Shown: positions 22,500-31,704 of the stretch, in pieces | Position numbering within the stretch: the first letter of the stretch is position 1 | Layout: every line of letters starts with the position of its first letter | Assembly: GCF_039541235.1 (NCBI RefSeq) | Contig: NZ_BAABFV010000001.1 | Coordinates: forward strand, 1,426,001-1,490,000 | DNA from: Kangiella marina | GTDB taxonomy: Bacteria; Pseudomonadota; Gammaproteobacteria; Enterobacterales; Kangiellaceae | Length of the DNA: 64,000 nucleotides | Reading direction: 5' to 3' | Program-made: the position numbers and the translations under genes | Notes under the pieces: generated by a model | What the model was told of the DNA's origin: nothing | Seen by the model: the letters and a program-made list of their open reading frames with translations, nothing else | Database searches by the model: none

Positions 22500-22997
22500 A
22501 TGTCAGAACGTGAGCAAAAACCCTCTGAAGCAATAGAGACTTGGAACTTTGTCTTCCCAAACCAAAGCAATCCCTACGGCAATATGTTTGGTGGAGAGCT
22601 ATTGGCGATTATGGACTCAACAGCTGCATTGGCTGCAATTCGCTATTCAGGCCGCACCGTATCCACGGCTTCGGTAGAGCGTGTGATATTTAAACGCCCT
22701 ATTTTTGTGGGAGATCGAATCAAAACGGTGGCTAAAGTGGTGTTGGTTGGGAGTTCATCAATGATGGTACGAACGGACGTGTTCGTCGATAAAGGCGGTG
22801 AAGAAGGTGATGTGTTGAGTACAACCGCGCACTTTACCCTGGTGGCTTTTGATGAAGATCGTAACCCTGTAATCGTACCTGACTTGGTGATAGAAAATGA
22901 CAAAGAGCGTAAGCACCTTGAGTTAGCTGAACAAATTAAGTCACATGTGGGTCGGCGAGAAGGAAGAATTAAACACGTTGTGGAGAAATGGAAATAG
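22500..22997 (+). CDS. Hotdog-fold acyl-CoA thioesterase (YciA/BACH type)
   Basis: 165-residue cytoplasmic thioesterase. The hotdog helix region NPYGNMFGGELLAIMD contains the catalytic Asn/Asp-type residues of the YciA/acyl-CoA hydrolase family. It follows the alpha/beta hydrolase gene by 11 nt. The physiological acyl substrate cannot be read from the sequence. Confidence 0.88.
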   Translation: MSEREQKPSEAIETWNFVFPNQSNPYGNMFGGELLAIMDSTAALAAIRYSGRTVSTASVERVIFKRPIFVGDRIKTVAKVVLVGSSSMMVRTDVFVDKGGEEGDVLSTTAHFTLVAFDEDRNPVIVPDLVIENDKERKHLELAEQIKSHVGRREGRIKHVVEKWK

Positions 22998-23049
22998 TAG
23001 CTAAACTAGAATTGCGCAGATGGTTTTGAGGCTTAAATTATTAGTAGTC

Positions 23050-23081
23050 GCGAAGGAGCGCATCTTTCGCAGGGGTTTTTT
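23050..23081 (+). terminator. Probable terminator after the thioesterase gene
   Basis: An 8-bp stem GCGAAGGA/TCTTTCGC (one G-U pair) with loop GCGCA, followed by AGGGG and a run of seven T. It lies about 50 nt past the stop codon. Confidence 0.6.
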
Positions 23082-23149
23082 ATATGGATTCAACCTCAGA
23101 AAAATAGGGTTAGGGTGTTACTTAAAGTTTTGCTGGGAAATGGTAAAAG

Positions 23150-23175
23150 TATAGGCTGCTTAAAAGCAGCCTATA
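23150..23175 (-). terminator. Probable terminator after rhlB
   Basis: An 11-bp inverted repeat (TATAGGCTGCT and its inverse) with a TAAA loop, 10 nt beyond the rhlB stop on the minus strand. Only a short TTTT follows, so efficiency is uncertain. Confidence 0.55.
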
Positions 23176-23185
23176 GCGTTTGGGG

Positions 23186-24427
23186 TTAGTTTTTCGATTG
23201 GCGTCTTTGAGTGGGGTGACGGCGCTTTTGCTTTAACGGAATCGAAGGTTTGAGTTCAGCCAAGTATTCCGGCTTAATCTCAAGTTTCGGCAGTTCGTGT
23301 CCAACGTAGGCTTCGATAGCTGTTAGATTCATGGCGAAGTCTTCGCCTGCAAAACTCACAGCATCGCCCTCGGCGCCAGCTCGAGCGGTACGGCCAATAC
23401 GGTGTACATAATCTTCGGCATCATCAGGTAGGTGATAGTTAAAAACATGAGTAACGTCGTCAATGTGTAAGCCACGCGCAGCGACATCGGTACAGACTAG
23501 GACATTAACCGCATTATTTTTAAGGTCATCGAGTAACTTTAAGCGCTTCTTTTGGTGCACGTCGCCGGTTAACAATCCGGCTTCAATATCATTACCGCGT
23601 AAGCATGCCCAGACATGTTCCGCTGCGCGCTTTGTGTTGGTAAAAACGATGCTCCTCGGCGGCGTTAAGCGCTGCATAAGGCCGACCAATAGTGGTAGCG
23701 CCTCATCCCGACTCGGATAAAACAAAGCTTCACGTATTTTCTTGGCGGTCACTTGCTCAGCGGCGACTTGGACATGTTCAGGGTTATGCATATGCTCATA
23801 AGCAAGCTCTTGCACACGATGTGATAAAGTCGCTGAAAACAGCATGTTCATACGGTCAGTAGCCGCAGGCATACGGTTGAATAAGTAACGAATGTCTTTA
23901 ATAAAGCCAAGATCAAACATGCGATCGGCTTCGTCGAGAACCACGCTATCAATGGCCTCTAGGCCATAAGCACCCTGCTTCAGGTAGTCGATTAGGCGAC
24001 CAGTAGTACCGATCAGAATGTCGACGCCCTTTTCCAATTGAAGGCGTTGTTTTTCGTGATCTTCGCCCCCATATACTACTCGAATCTTGAACTTTGCATG
24101 CTTGCCAAGCTTCAAGGCATCTTTAGCAATTTGAACCGCCAGCTCACGAGTTGGTGCCATGATAATAGAGCGAGGCTCGTTAACACGACGCCCATCAATT
24201 TCCGGCAGGGTCAACATGTCGTTCATGACCCCAAGCAGAAATGCGATGGTTTTGCCAGTACCAGTTTGTGCTTGGCCAGCAACATTTTGACCTTTCAGTA
24301 ATAAAGGTAATGTTTTAGCCTGAATGGGCGTACAGTACTGAAAACCAAGGTCATTAATCGCCGACAGTAGTTTCGGGTGTAGACCTAAATCGCTAAAGCG
24401 AGTGTCGGATAAATGTGATTTGTCCAT
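23186..24427 (-). CDS. rhlB: ATP-dependent DEAD-box RNA helicase RhlB
   Basis: RNA helicase, a degradosome component in E. coli. All DEAD-box motifs are present: the Q motif (TPIQAKTLP), AQTGTGKT, PTRELA, VLDEADRMFD, SAT and HRIGRTARAG. The 413 residues end in a short basic tail, as in RhlB. The identity is supported by synteny: it is divergent from trxA with rho downstream, exactly as in E. coli. Family helicases are hard to tell apart by motif alone, so the position carries weight. Confidence 0.92.
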   Translation of the reverse strand: MDKSHLSDTRFSDLGLHPKLLSAINDLGFQYCTPIQAKTLPLLLKGQNVAGQAQTGTGKTIAFLLGVMNDMLTLPEIDGRRVNEPRSIIMAPTRELAVQIAKDALKLGKHAKFKIRVVYGGEDHEKQRLQLEKGVDILIGTTGRLIDYLKQGAYGLEAIDSVVLDEADRMFDLGFIKDIRYLFNRMPAATDRMNMLFSATLSHRVQELAYEHMHNPEHVQVAAEQVTAKKIREALFYPSRDEALPLLVGLMQRLTPPRSIVFTNTKRAAEHVWACLRGNDIEAGLLTGDVHQKKRLKLLDDLKNNAVNVLVCTDVAARGLHIDDVTHVFNYHLPDDAEDYVHRIGRTARAGAEGDAVSFAGEDFAMNLTAIEAYVGHELPKLEIKPEYLAELKPSIPLKQKRRHPTQRRQSKN

Positions 24428-24541
24428 CTATTATAACTTTTTACCATTGGATGCTTGCAAAATTGCAAGTCATTGTATCAAATAGGGCCATTGTGCGTCT
24501 GATAGCTAGCAAGCGCAAGCGAATTAGTAGGAGAAAACTGA

Positions 24542-24868
24542 ATGAGTGACAAAATTGTATACCTTAGCGACGACACCTTTGAACAAGAAGTCTTAAACTC
24601 AGATAGTCCTGTTTTAGTGGATTACTGGGCTGAATGGTGTGGTCCTTGTAAAATGATCGCGCCAATCTTAGACGAAATTGCTGAATCGTATGACGGTAAA
24701 GTAAAAGTGGCTAAGTTAAACATCGACGAGAATAACGAAACGCCGCCAAAGTACGGTATTCGTGGTATTCCTACGTTAATGCTGTTTAAAGGCGGTAACG
24801 TTGAAGCAACAAAAGTAGGTGCAGTATCAAAGTCACAATTGATGGCTTTTATCGACAGCAATATCTAA
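24542..24868 (+). CDS. trxA: Thioredoxin 1
   Basis: Cytoplasmic disulfide reductant. The active site WCGPC (Cys33, Cys36) is in [11 protein letters not shown], and the cis-proline segment is [11 protein letters not shown]. The 108 residues are the classical length. It has an AGGAG Shine-Dalgarno and is followed by a strong terminator before rho, so it is probably monocistronic. A 7-bp inverted repeat (24454-24469) lies in the divergent promoter region shared with rhlB. Confidence 0.98.
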   Translation: MSDKIVYLSDDTFEQEVLNSDSPVLVDYWAEWCGPCKMIAPILDEIAESYDGKVKVAKLNIDENNETPPKYGIRGIPTLMLFKGGNVEATKVGAVSKSQLMAFIDSNI

Positions 24869-24891
24869 GCTGATCACGTTAGTCGATTAAG

Positions 24892-24917
24892 AAAAGAGGC
24901 TCCGGCCTCTTTTTTTA
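24892..24917 (+). terminator. Rho-independent terminator after trxA
   Basis: A 9-bp stem AAAAGAGGC/GCCTCTTTT with loop TCCG and a continuing T-run (24910-24916), 24 nt after the trxA stop. Clean and strong. Confidence 0.9.
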
Positions 24918-25135
24918 CGGGTATTTTGTTAAGAACGTCAATTAATGTAGTAGGCTGGCTATTTGTTGAGCTAAAAAGCTAGACACCTCTAAAATCTAGT
25001 GCTACATTTAACCTTGCTGAATACAGCGTCCAAATAAAAGCCTTCGGGCAAACTCCGTTTCTATTCCAAAACACTAATTTCACGGGAACACTAAGCATTG
25101 TCTATCAATGCGTCAAAAGACAATCATTCAACATT

Positions 25136-26392
25136 ATGAATCTTACAGAATTAAAGCAGAAATCCGCTCAAGAACTGTCTGAGATGGCTAAAGCTGTCGG
25201 TCTCGAGCACATGGCGCGTATGCGCAAACAGGACATCATCTTTGGACTACTAAAGAACCACGCCAAAAGCGGCGAAGATATCTTTGGTGGTGGAGTTTTA
25301 GAGATTTTACCGGACGGTTTTGGTTTCTTACGCTCAGCGGAGGGCTCTTATTTAGCAGGCCCTGACGATATTTACGTCTCGCCAAGCCAGATCCGACGTT
25401 TTAACCTGCGAACGGGTGATACCATTTTCGGCAAAATACGCCCACCTAAAGATCAGGAACGCTATTTTGCCCTACTAAAAGTCGCAGAAATTAACTACGA
25501 CAGCCCAGAAAACTCCCGCCGCAAACTCTTATTTGAAAACCTAACACCGTTACATCCAGACGACCGTATGCGTATGGAGCGTGGTAACGGCTCGACGGAA
25601 GATATTACTGCGCGTGTTATTGATTTAGCAGCGCCAATCGGTAAAGGTCAGCGTGCATTAATCGTATCGCCACCGAAAGCCGGTAAAACCATGATGTTAC
25701 AGAACATCGCTCAATCGATTACCTATAATCACCCAGAGTGCATGCTGATCGTCCTTCTGATTGACGAGCGTCCGGAAGAAGTAACTGAAATGCAGCGCTC
25801 AGTAAAAGGCGAAGTGGTCGCTTCAACCTTCGATGAGCCAGCTGCGCGTCACGTGCAAGTCGCCGAAATGGTTATCGAAAAAGCCAAGCGTTTGGTTGAG
25901 CACAAAAAAGACGTGATTATCCTTCTTGATTCGATCACGCGTCTAGCCCGTGCTTACAACACCGTTGTACCATCATCAGGTAAAGTTCTGACCGGTGGTG
26001 TCGACGCCAACGCCCTACAACGCCCGAAGCGTTTCTTTGGTGCTGCGCGTAACATTGAAGAAGGCGGTAGCTTAACCATTATCGCTACAGCGCTTGTTGA
26101 TACCGGCTCTAAGATGGACGAAGTGATCTACGAAGAGTTCAAAGGCACCGGTAACATGGAGCTGCACCTATCTCGTAAGATCTCAGAAAAACGTGTATTC
26201 CCAGCGATTGACTTCAACCGCTCAGGCTCACGTAAAGAAGATTTACTAACGTCTCAAGAAGAACTTCAGAAAATGTGGATTTTACGCAAAATCCTACATC
26301 CAATGGACGAGTTAGACGCGATTGAGTTCTTGATCGACAAGATGGCGATGACAAAAACAAATGACGAGTTCTTCACCTCAATGAAAAAATAA
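25136..26392 (+). CDS. rho: Transcription termination factor Rho
   Basis: Hexameric RNA-dependent ATPase that ends transcription. It has the N-terminal helix bundle and OB-fold RNA-binding domain ([13 protein letters not shown]), the Walker [10 protein letters not shown], Walker [12 protein letters not shown], and the Q/R-loop region. 418 residues is standard for proteobacterial Rho. It sits downstream of trxA across about 220 nt of untranslated leader, where autogenous control is known in E. coli. No clear Shine-Dalgarno precedes the ATG. The stop codon is embedded in a long hairpin. Confidence 0.98.
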   Translation: MNLTELKQKSAQELSEMAKAVGLEHMARMRKQDIIFGLLKNHAKSGEDIFGGGVLEILPDGFGFLRSAEGSYLAGPDDIYVSPSQIRRFNLRTGDTIFGKIRPPKDQERYFALLKVAEINYDSPENSRRKLLFENLTPLHPDDRMRMERGNGSTEDITARVIDLAAPIGKGQRALIVSPPKAGKTMMLQNIAQSITYNHPECMLIVLLIDERPEEVTEMQRSVKGEVVASTFDEPAARHVQVAEMVIEKAKRLVEHKKDVIILLDSITRLARAYNTVVPSSGKVLTGGVDANALQRPKRFFGAARNIEEGGSLTIIATALVDTGSKMDEVIYEEFKGTGNMELHLSRKISEKRVFPAIDFNRSGSRKEDLLTSQEELQKMWILRKILHPMDELDAIEFLIDKMAMTKTNDEFFTSMKK

Positions 26393-26417
26393 CCTAGAAA
26401 CGTCTTTTTAGGTTATT
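26388..26417 (+). terminator. Hairpin overlapping the rho stop codon
   Basis: A 13-bp stem (AATAACCTA plus GAAA pairing with TTTT plus TAGGTTATT, one G-U) and loop CGTC. It includes the rho TAA at 26390-26392. No T-run follows, so it may be an RNA-stability element rather than a terminator. Confidence 0.45.
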
Positions 26418-26418
26418 G

Positions 26419-26630
26419 CTTTGTTAGTCTCTTGCTCGCTCGGTTACGTATTATTATACGTGCCCTCGCTGTGCGAGAGACTGCCTCGCAAAATGACTAA
26501 AAATCCAGTTTTCTAGTGATATTTTACTGAGTAAAAATTACCCTTTTGCGAAATAACTTTGTTGGTTTTGTGCTCATGTCGGTCACGAATTTGATATACG
26601 CCCCTCATTGTGCGCAAAACTGGCTCGCTC
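26419..26630. repeat. Two diverged copies of an intergenic repeat
   Basis: About 26419-26490 and 26557-26630 align over about 72 nt, 138 nt apart. Shared blocks in order are CTTTGTT, GCTC, CGGT-ACG, ATACG, CCCTC, TGTGCG and CTCGC. The first copy contains a small hairpin (ACGTATTATTATACGT). The second copy forms the apparent N-terminus of the following open frame, which argues that this part is not real protein. Confidence 0.5.
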
Positions 26631-27196
26631 TTTCATCAAAAGTCTTAATTTTTAGATATACAGTTGTAGCAAACTACTTCTCAAAACTCTTTGCTAAAAG
26701 AAGGAGCTTAAGTATTAATTTCAGGGAAAAAATTAATCAAAACCTCGAGTTCCGAAAGATTCACTTAATAGCTGCTTTTTTCTTTAGTTTACTTATTTCA
26801 GCGGCCTTTGTGGGACTTATGGGTAGCTCAATTGAGTTGGTAAGCCGAGGAGAAGTTGAGTGGACGCAATTCCTATCGGCACCTCTTGGGTATTCAATTT
26901 TTAGCATCTTTTATACTCCTTTTTTAGCTCCGCCTTACTTGCTATTAATGACTGCCTTGATATTACTTAAGATAGTCAATCGTTATACCCTTGTTTTAGC
27001 AGGTTGTATCTTTGGCCTCGTATTCTGGCTAACGCTGCATTTAACAGAAAACTGGCTACCATTTTCTGAGATTGGCTTTATCGTGTACGGTTTAGCCGGT
27101 GCTCTTGGAGGCTTGGTAACTTATAGAGTTTTGGATAGAAACTCGCTTGAAAAAGAACTAAGTCTTAAAGGCGACGGACCACCCCTTAAAAGTTAG
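26576..27196 (+). CDS. Hypothetical multi-pass membrane protein
   Basis: No family recognised. Four hydrophobic segments are visible (around HLIAAFFFSLLISAAFVGLMG, a middle FLAPPYLLLMTALILL, VLAGCIFGLVFWLTL, and IGFIVYGLAGALGGLVTY), with a polar C-terminal tail. The start is doubtful. The frame is open from a TTG at 26546, and the first ATG is 26576, but that N-terminal part overlaps an intergenic repeat and has no Shine-Dalgarno. An ATT at 26714 has a perfect AAGGAG at 26701-26706 with 7-nt spacing and would give a 160-residue protein starting just before the first membrane segment. Confidence 0.6.
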   Translation: MSVTNLIYAPHCAQNWLALSSKVLIFRYTVVANYFSKLFAKRRSLSINFREKINQNLEFRKIHLIAAFFFSLLISAAFVGLMGSSIELVSRGEVEWTQFLSAPLGYSIFSIFYTPFLAPPYLLLMTALILLKIVNRYTLVLAGCIFGLVFWLTLHLTENWLPFSEIGFIVYGLAGALGGLVTYRVLDRNSLEKELSLKGDGPPLKS

Positions 27197-27219
27197 CTGA
27201 GTGATGCAAAATTATAGGG

Positions 27220-27371
27220 TAAATTGGGCAGGGATAGCCCAATTTAGCAAAGACGAAACAGGAAGTTTCGTTTTGCGGCGCGTTAATAATTTTGAAGAAT
27301 GAAGGTAGTTCGAAGAACCTAACTTTTGGGGCGAGTTTTTTGGTTCGTTTTTTGCTCGTCAAAAAATGAAC
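27220..27371. repeat. Three-hairpin intergenic element upstream of ubiD
   Basis: Three inverted repeats in a row: TAAATTGGGC/GCCCAATTTA at 27220-27246 (10 bp, 7-nt loop), CGAAAC/GTTTCG at 27254-27270, and GTTCGTTTTTTG/CAAAAAATGAAC at 27343-27371 (12 bp, one G-U). A fourth small one (GTTC-GAA-GAAC) lies between. The arrangement looks like a dispersed palindromic repeat unit, not a simple terminator. Confidence 0.5.
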
Positions 27372-27480
27372 GTTAAAAATACTATCGCTATGATAGAGTG
27401 ATCAAGAAAGTCCTACATTCGATATAGAAATCTAAACCAATCTGCTAAAATACCCCCAATACCAAACAACCCCCAATCCC

Positions 27481-28962
27481 ATGCAATACAAAGATCTACG
27501 TGATTTTATCGAAAAACTTGAATCGATGGGCGAGCTTAAGCGCGTGTCGATGGAGGTTGATCCGAATCTTGAGATGACGGAGATTTGCGATCGAACCTTG
27601 CGAGCAGGTGGTCCTGCGATTCTTTTTGAAAACGTGAAAGGTCATTCTGTGCCGGTGCTGGGAAACTTGTTTGGAACGACACGACGTGTCGCTTTAGCCA
27701 TGGGCAAAGAAGATTTAACAGGGTTGAGAGAGTTGGGTGAATTGTTGGCGTTTTTAAAAGAGCCAACGCCGCCGGCGGGCTTTCGTGATGCATGGCAACA
27801 GTTGCCAGTATTTAAAAAAGTGATGAACATGGCGCCGAAGGAAGTAAAAAAAGCGCCGTGCCAAGAAATCGTGATCGAAGGCAATGCGGTCGATTTAACG
27901 AGCATTCCAGTGCAAACCTGTTGGCCGGGTGACGCTGCACCACTGATGACGTGGGGCTTAACCGTCACCAAAGGGCCGAATAAGAAGCGTCAGAATTTGG
28001 GTATTTACCGTCAGCAGGTGATTGGTAAAAATAAACTCATCATGCGTTGGTTGGCACATCGTGGTGGTGCGTTAGATTTTAAAGAGTGGTGCGACAAGCA
28101 CCCTGGAGAACGTTTCCCTGTGTCTGTGGCATTTGGCGCTGATCCGGCTACGATTTTAGGTGCTGTAACGCCTGTTCCTGATACGCTAAGTGAGTATGGG
28201 TTTGCGGGCTTATTGCGAGGCCAGAAAACGGAAGTCGTGAAATCCATTGGCAACGAGTTACAGGTACCCGCTTCGGCTGAATTTGTACTTGAAGGTTATA
28301 TTGAACCGGGTGAGATGGCGGACGAAGGCCCTTATGGTGATCATACGGGGTATTATAACGAGGTGGATAGCTTCCCAGTCTTTACGGTGGAGCGCATGAC
28401 CCAGCGTACCAACCCAATCTATCATTCGACGTATACCGGTCGTCCACCGGATGAGCCTGCTATTTTAGGGGAAGCACTTAACGAAGTGTTTGTACCCATC
28501 TTACAAAAACAATTTCCAGAAATTACCGATTTTTATCTGCCACCGGAAGGGTGTTCATACCGTTTGGCGGTGGTGTCGATGAAGAAGCAATATCCAGGAC
28601 ATGCCAAGCGCGTGATGATGGGCGTCTGGTCGTTCTTGCGTCAATTCATGTACACCAAGTTTGTGATTGTGGTCGATGATGATATTAATACGCGCGATTG
28701 GAAAGATGTCATTTGGGCAATCACGACACGCGTCGATCCGAGTCGTGATTGCACGCTGGTTGATAACACGCCGATTGACTATCTTGATTTTGCGTCACCA
28801 GTATCAGGTCTAGGTTCTAAACTGGGGATTGATGCCACCAATAAATGGCCAGGCGAAACTGACCGTGAGTGGGGCGAACCTATCGTGATGGATCAAGCGG
28901 TCAAAGATAAAGTGGATTCGATGTGGGACGAGCTTGGGCTTGAGCCTGCAGATAAAGAATAG
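27481..28962 (+). CDS. ubiD: 4-hydroxy-3-polyprenylbenzoate decarboxylase
   Basis: Prenylated-FMN-dependent decarboxylase of ubiquinone synthesis. The 493 residues span the full UbiD fold, recognised from [14 protein letters not shown] at the start, the [11 protein letters not shown] region, and [11 protein letters not shown] in the middle, which carries the conserved Glu/Arg-rich active-site segment ([20 protein letters not shown] region). Its flavin-supplying partner UbiX is not in the window. There is no Shine-Dalgarno: the ATG follows a C-rich stretch, and a possible -10 (TAAAAT, 27446-27451) would give a leader of only about 20 nt. fre follows after 27 nt, as in E. coli. Confidence 0.95.
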   Translation: MQYKDLRDFIEKLESMGELKRVSMEVDPNLEMTEICDRTLRAGGPAILFENVKGHSVPVLGNLFGTTRRVALAMGKEDLTGLRELGELLAFLKEPTPPAGFRDAWQQLPVFKKVMNMAPKEVKKAPCQEIVIEGNAVDLTSIPVQTCWPGDAAPLMTWGLTVTKGPNKKRQNLGIYRQQVIGKNKLIMRWLAHRGGALDFKEWCDKHPGERFPVSVAFGADPATILGAVTPVPDTLSEYGFAGLLRGQKTEVVKSIGNELQVPASAEFVLEGYIEPGEMADEGPYGDHTGYYNEVDSFPVFTVERMTQRTNPIYHSTYTGRPPDEPAILGEALNEVFVPILQKQFPEITDFYLPPEGCSYRLAVVSMKKQYPGHAKRVMMGVWSFLRQFMYTKFVIVVDDDINTRDWKDVIWAITTRVDPSRDCTLVDNTPIDYLDFASPVSGLGSKLGIDATNKWPGETDREWGEPIVMDQAVKDKVDSMWDELGLEPADKE

Positions 28963-28989
28963 CATTAAGAAGAATAGCACTGAGGGTTT

Positions 28990-29727
28990 ATGTCAGAGCA
29001 GACTGAAGCACAATTTGTAGAATCCCAAGTATCGCTCGTTCGCCGTATGGGACGAGATGTCTACTGGGTTGAGTTGGAGCCAACGGCCGGAAAGTTGCCA
29101 TCGTATAAAGCGGGTCAATACCTTATGTTAGAGTTAGAGGATGGTTCGTTACGCCCGTTTTCAATCGCCAGCTCGCCGCTTCAGGATGTGCTTGAGTTAC
29201 ATATCCGTCGTTTACCCGGTCATGATGAGGCTGATAAAATTATCAGTCATCTAAAGCACCGAAATACCGTCAGGGTACAAATGCCTCAGGGCGAGTGCTT
29301 ACTGACCGATAGTGAACGCCCGGCAGTATTTATTGCAGGTGGTACGGGCTTTGCGCCGTTCCATTCGATCATCAAAACGGCTTTGCGAACAGGCAACCCT
29401 AGGCAATTGGTTCTATACTGGGGCGCGCAAACCTCGCCTGATCTATATTTACACCGTGAACCACAAGAGTGGGCTGAACAGTACACAAACTTTACTTATG
29501 TGCCGGTTTTATCTGGGCTTGATGAAGCGTGGCAGGGTCGTAAAGGCTTCGTCCATCATGCTTTTATGCTCGATCATGATGACATTACTGACATGGATAT
29601 TTATGTTGGTGGTTCTGAGCCTATGGTGATGTCAGTCTATCAGGATTTATTGGAGCGCGGTGTGGCCAAAGAGTCGATTCACTCGGATATACTCGATATC
29701 AAACGTCAAATGGGCTTGCTCGACTAG
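28990..29727 (+). CDS. fre: NAD(P)H-flavin reductase
   Basis: Ferredoxin-reductase-fold enzyme that reduces free flavins with NAD(P)H. The FAD/flavin motif RPFSIASSP (about residues 53-61) and the nucleotide-binding GGTGFAPF (about residues 116-123) are present, and there is no ferredoxin domain. The 245 residues fit Fre/LuxG. Its place after ubiD matches E. coli ubiD-fre. It ends 13 nt from the convergent last gene of the aryl polyene cluster. If the flavoprotein encoded at 33941-35212 is a halogenase it would need reduced FAD, which an enzyme like this can supply; that link is inference. Confidence 0.9.
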   Translation: MSEQTEAQFVESQVSLVRRMGRDVYWVELEPTAGKLPSYKAGQYLMLELEDGSLRPFSIASSPLQDVLELHIRRLPGHDEADKIISHLKHRNTVRVQMPQGECLLTDSERPAVFIAGGTGFAPFHSIIKTALRTGNPRQLVLYWGAQTSPDLYLHREPQEWAEQYTNFTYVPVLSGLDEAWQGRKGFVHHAFMLDHDDITDMDIYVGGSEPMVMSVYQDLLERGVAKESIHSDILDIKRQMGLLD

Positions 29728-29740
29728 TCGCTGGGTTAAC

Positions 29741-30958
29741 TCACACCCGCTTGAAAATTATTGACGTATTAATCCCACCAAACGCAAAGTTATTGCTCAT
29801 GATGTATTGATGATCCATTTGGCGATCATTCTCGACAATGTAGTCCAGCTCTGCACAGTCCGGATCGACAGTCTTTAGGTTCGCAGTAGGCGCATACCAA
29901 TTGTTACGCATCATTTCGATAGACAACCAAGCTTCAATCGCACCACAGGCACCAAGGGTATGACCAAAGTAGCTTTTTAGCGAGCTAATCGGGACGGCAC
30001 GTTGGAAAACATCACGGGTGGCATTAGTTTCAGCGACATCACCACGATCGGTTGCTGTGCCGTGTGCGCTGACATAGCCAATATCATCAGGCGTTAATTG
30101 CGCGTCTTTTAAAGCCAGCTGCATTGCGACCGACATGGTTTCGCGCTGCGGCTGCGTGACGTGAGCGCCATCGGAATTACAACCAAAACCAACCACTTCA
30201 GCCAAAATAGTCGCGCCCCGCGCCTTGGCGTGTTCGTACTCTTCAAGGATCAAAGTACCTGCGCCCTCGCCTATGACTAATCCATCACGATCTTGATCAA
30301 AAGGACGAGGCGTTGATTCGGGTGAATCGTTTTTAACCGAGGTCGCGAACAGCGAGTCAAAAACAGCCCCTTGTGTGATACACAATTCTTCAGCACCGCC
30401 AGCAATCATTACGCTTTGTTGGCCGTACTTGATGGCTTCGTAGGCATAGCCAATGCCTTGGCTGCCTGAGGTACACGCGCTACTGGTCGGAATGATGCGG
30501 CCTTTTGTGCCAAAGAATACGCCCATGTTGACGGGAGCGGTATGACTCATCATTTCAACATAAGAGGTCGAAGTGAAACCGGTCATAGGGCCACCTTTGA
30601 TCAAGTCACCGAACACTGGAATGGTGCGCGTGCTGCCGGAGGATGAACCATAAGCAATACCGGTAGCGCCGTTGGTGAGTGATTCGTGCTCTAATAAGCC
30701 GGCCTGCTCTAGCGCTTTTTGGGTCGCGCAGGTAGCGAGTAATGAGACACGGCCCATGCTACGAATTTTTTTGCGCGGAAGCTTCGGAAAAATATAATCA
30801 ACAGGAGCCGCTAGGCTGGTGCGCAAGCCTTCACACTGTTCCCACTCCGGCATAAAACGCACAGCATTTTTACCGAGCTTTAAATGGCTGGAAATTTGCG
30901 ACCATTCATCGCCAAAGGCGGTGATGCCCGACATTCCTGTGACAACGACTCGATTCAT
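29741..30958 (-). CDS. apeR: Beta-ketoacyl-ACP synthase (ApeR-like)
   Basis: Condensing enzyme for polyene chain initiation or elongation. The complete catalytic triad is present: Cys162 (SSACTSGS), His299 (SAHGTATD) and His333 (FGHTLGACGA), so it should be active. The 405 residues are FabF-like. It is the last gene of the cluster and its start overlaps the stop of the ketoreductase gene by one base. In described APE systems the ketosynthase at this end is a homodimer distinct from the ApeO/ApeC pair; assignment here is by position and similarity. Confidence 0.92.
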   Translation of the reverse strand: MNRVVVTGMSGITAFGDEWSQISSHLKLGKNAVRFMPEWEQCEGLRTSLAAPVDYIFPKLPRKKIRSMGRVSLLATCATQKALEQAGLLEHESLTNGATGIAYGSSSGSTRTIPVFGDLIKGGPMTGFTSTSYVEMMSHTAPVNMGVFFGTKGRIIPTSSACTSGSQGIGYAYEAIKYGQQSVMIAGGAEELCITQGAVFDSLFATSVKNDSPESTPRPFDQDRDGLVIGEGAGTLILEEYEHAKARGATILAEVVGFGCNSDGAHVTQPQRETMSVAMQLALKDAQLTPDDIGYVSAHGTATDRGDVAETNATRDVFQRAVPISSLKSYFGHTLGACGAIEAWLSIEMMRNNWYAPTANLKTVDPDCAELDYIVENDRQMDHQYIMSNNFAFGGINTSIIFKRV

Positions 30959-31695
30959 TAGGCCATGCCTCCGTTAACCGAAATGACTTGGCGAGTGAGG
31001 TAGCCCGCAGTATCGGAAAATAAGTAGCTGACTAAACCGGCGATTTCTTCCGGTTTACCCATGCGGCGTGCCGGAATCACTTTCATGGCTTCATTGGTGA
31101 TCTCATCATCAATCATGTCGGTTTCGATGAGCCCCGGGGCAACGCAGTTGACGGTGATTTTACGTCGAGCTAACTCGACCGCTAAGGCTTTAGTGGCACC
31201 AATAAGCCCTGCTTTTGAGGCGCTGTAATTGACTTGGCCGCGATTGCCTAAAACACCGGAAACCGATGACATGGCAACAATTCGGCCACCTTTTTTATTG
31301 CGCACCATTGGCATCACCAGCGGTTGCACCACATTGTAAAAGCCATCCAAGTTGGTATGGATGACATCGTCCCAGTCACTGTCAGTCAAGGCCGGAAAGG
31401 CACCGTCACGAGTAATACCGGCGTTACACACGACCCCATAATAGGCTCCGTTGGCTGCAACATCTGCTTCTAGCGCTTGACGCGTTTGCTCGCGATCGGC
31501 GATATCAAACTGGATAAGCTGAGCAGAGCCACCTTGTGACTGGATTTCAGCGACAGTGGTTTCAGCCTGCTCAACACCGGAGCGGCAGTGGACGGTAACT
31601 TCTAAGCCATCATTGGCGAGTTGAAGGGCGATGCTCTTGCCAATACCGCGGCTGGAACCTGTGACTAATACGCGTCTGCTCATAGTTTTACTCAT
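30958..31695 (-). CDS. apeQ: 3-oxoacyl-ACP reductase, FabG-like (ApeQ-like)
   Basis: Short-chain dehydrogenase that reduces the 3-keto intermediate in each polyene extension cycle with NADPH. The cofactor motif TGSSRGIG (residues 12-19), NAG (91-93) and the catalytic YSASK (Tyr157, Lys161) are all present. The 245 residues match FabG. It overlaps the next gene by one base and lies 9 nt after the dehydratase gene. An internal Met at residue 5 is an alternative start. Confidence 0.93.
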   Translation of the reverse strand: MSKTMSRRVLVTGSSRGIGKSIALQLANDGLEVTVHCRSGVEQAETTVAEIQSQGGSAQLIQFDIADREQTRQALEADVAANGAYYGVVCNAGITRDGAFPALTDSDWDDVIHTNLDGFYNVVQPLVMPMVRNKKGGRIVAMSSVSGVLGNRGQVNYSASKAGLIGATKALAVELARRKITVNCVAPGLIETDMIDDEITNEAMKVIPARRMGKPEEIAGLVSYLFSDTAGYLTRQVISVNGGMA

Positions 31696-31704
31696 TATAC
31701 TGTG

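Noticed and set aside
26546-26713. Longer N-terminus of the membrane protein after rho
   Set aside because: This stretch is mostly a diverged copy of an adjacent intergenic repeat, shows no membrane segment and has no Shine-Dalgarno. I kept a compromise start at 26576 and reported the ATT alternative.
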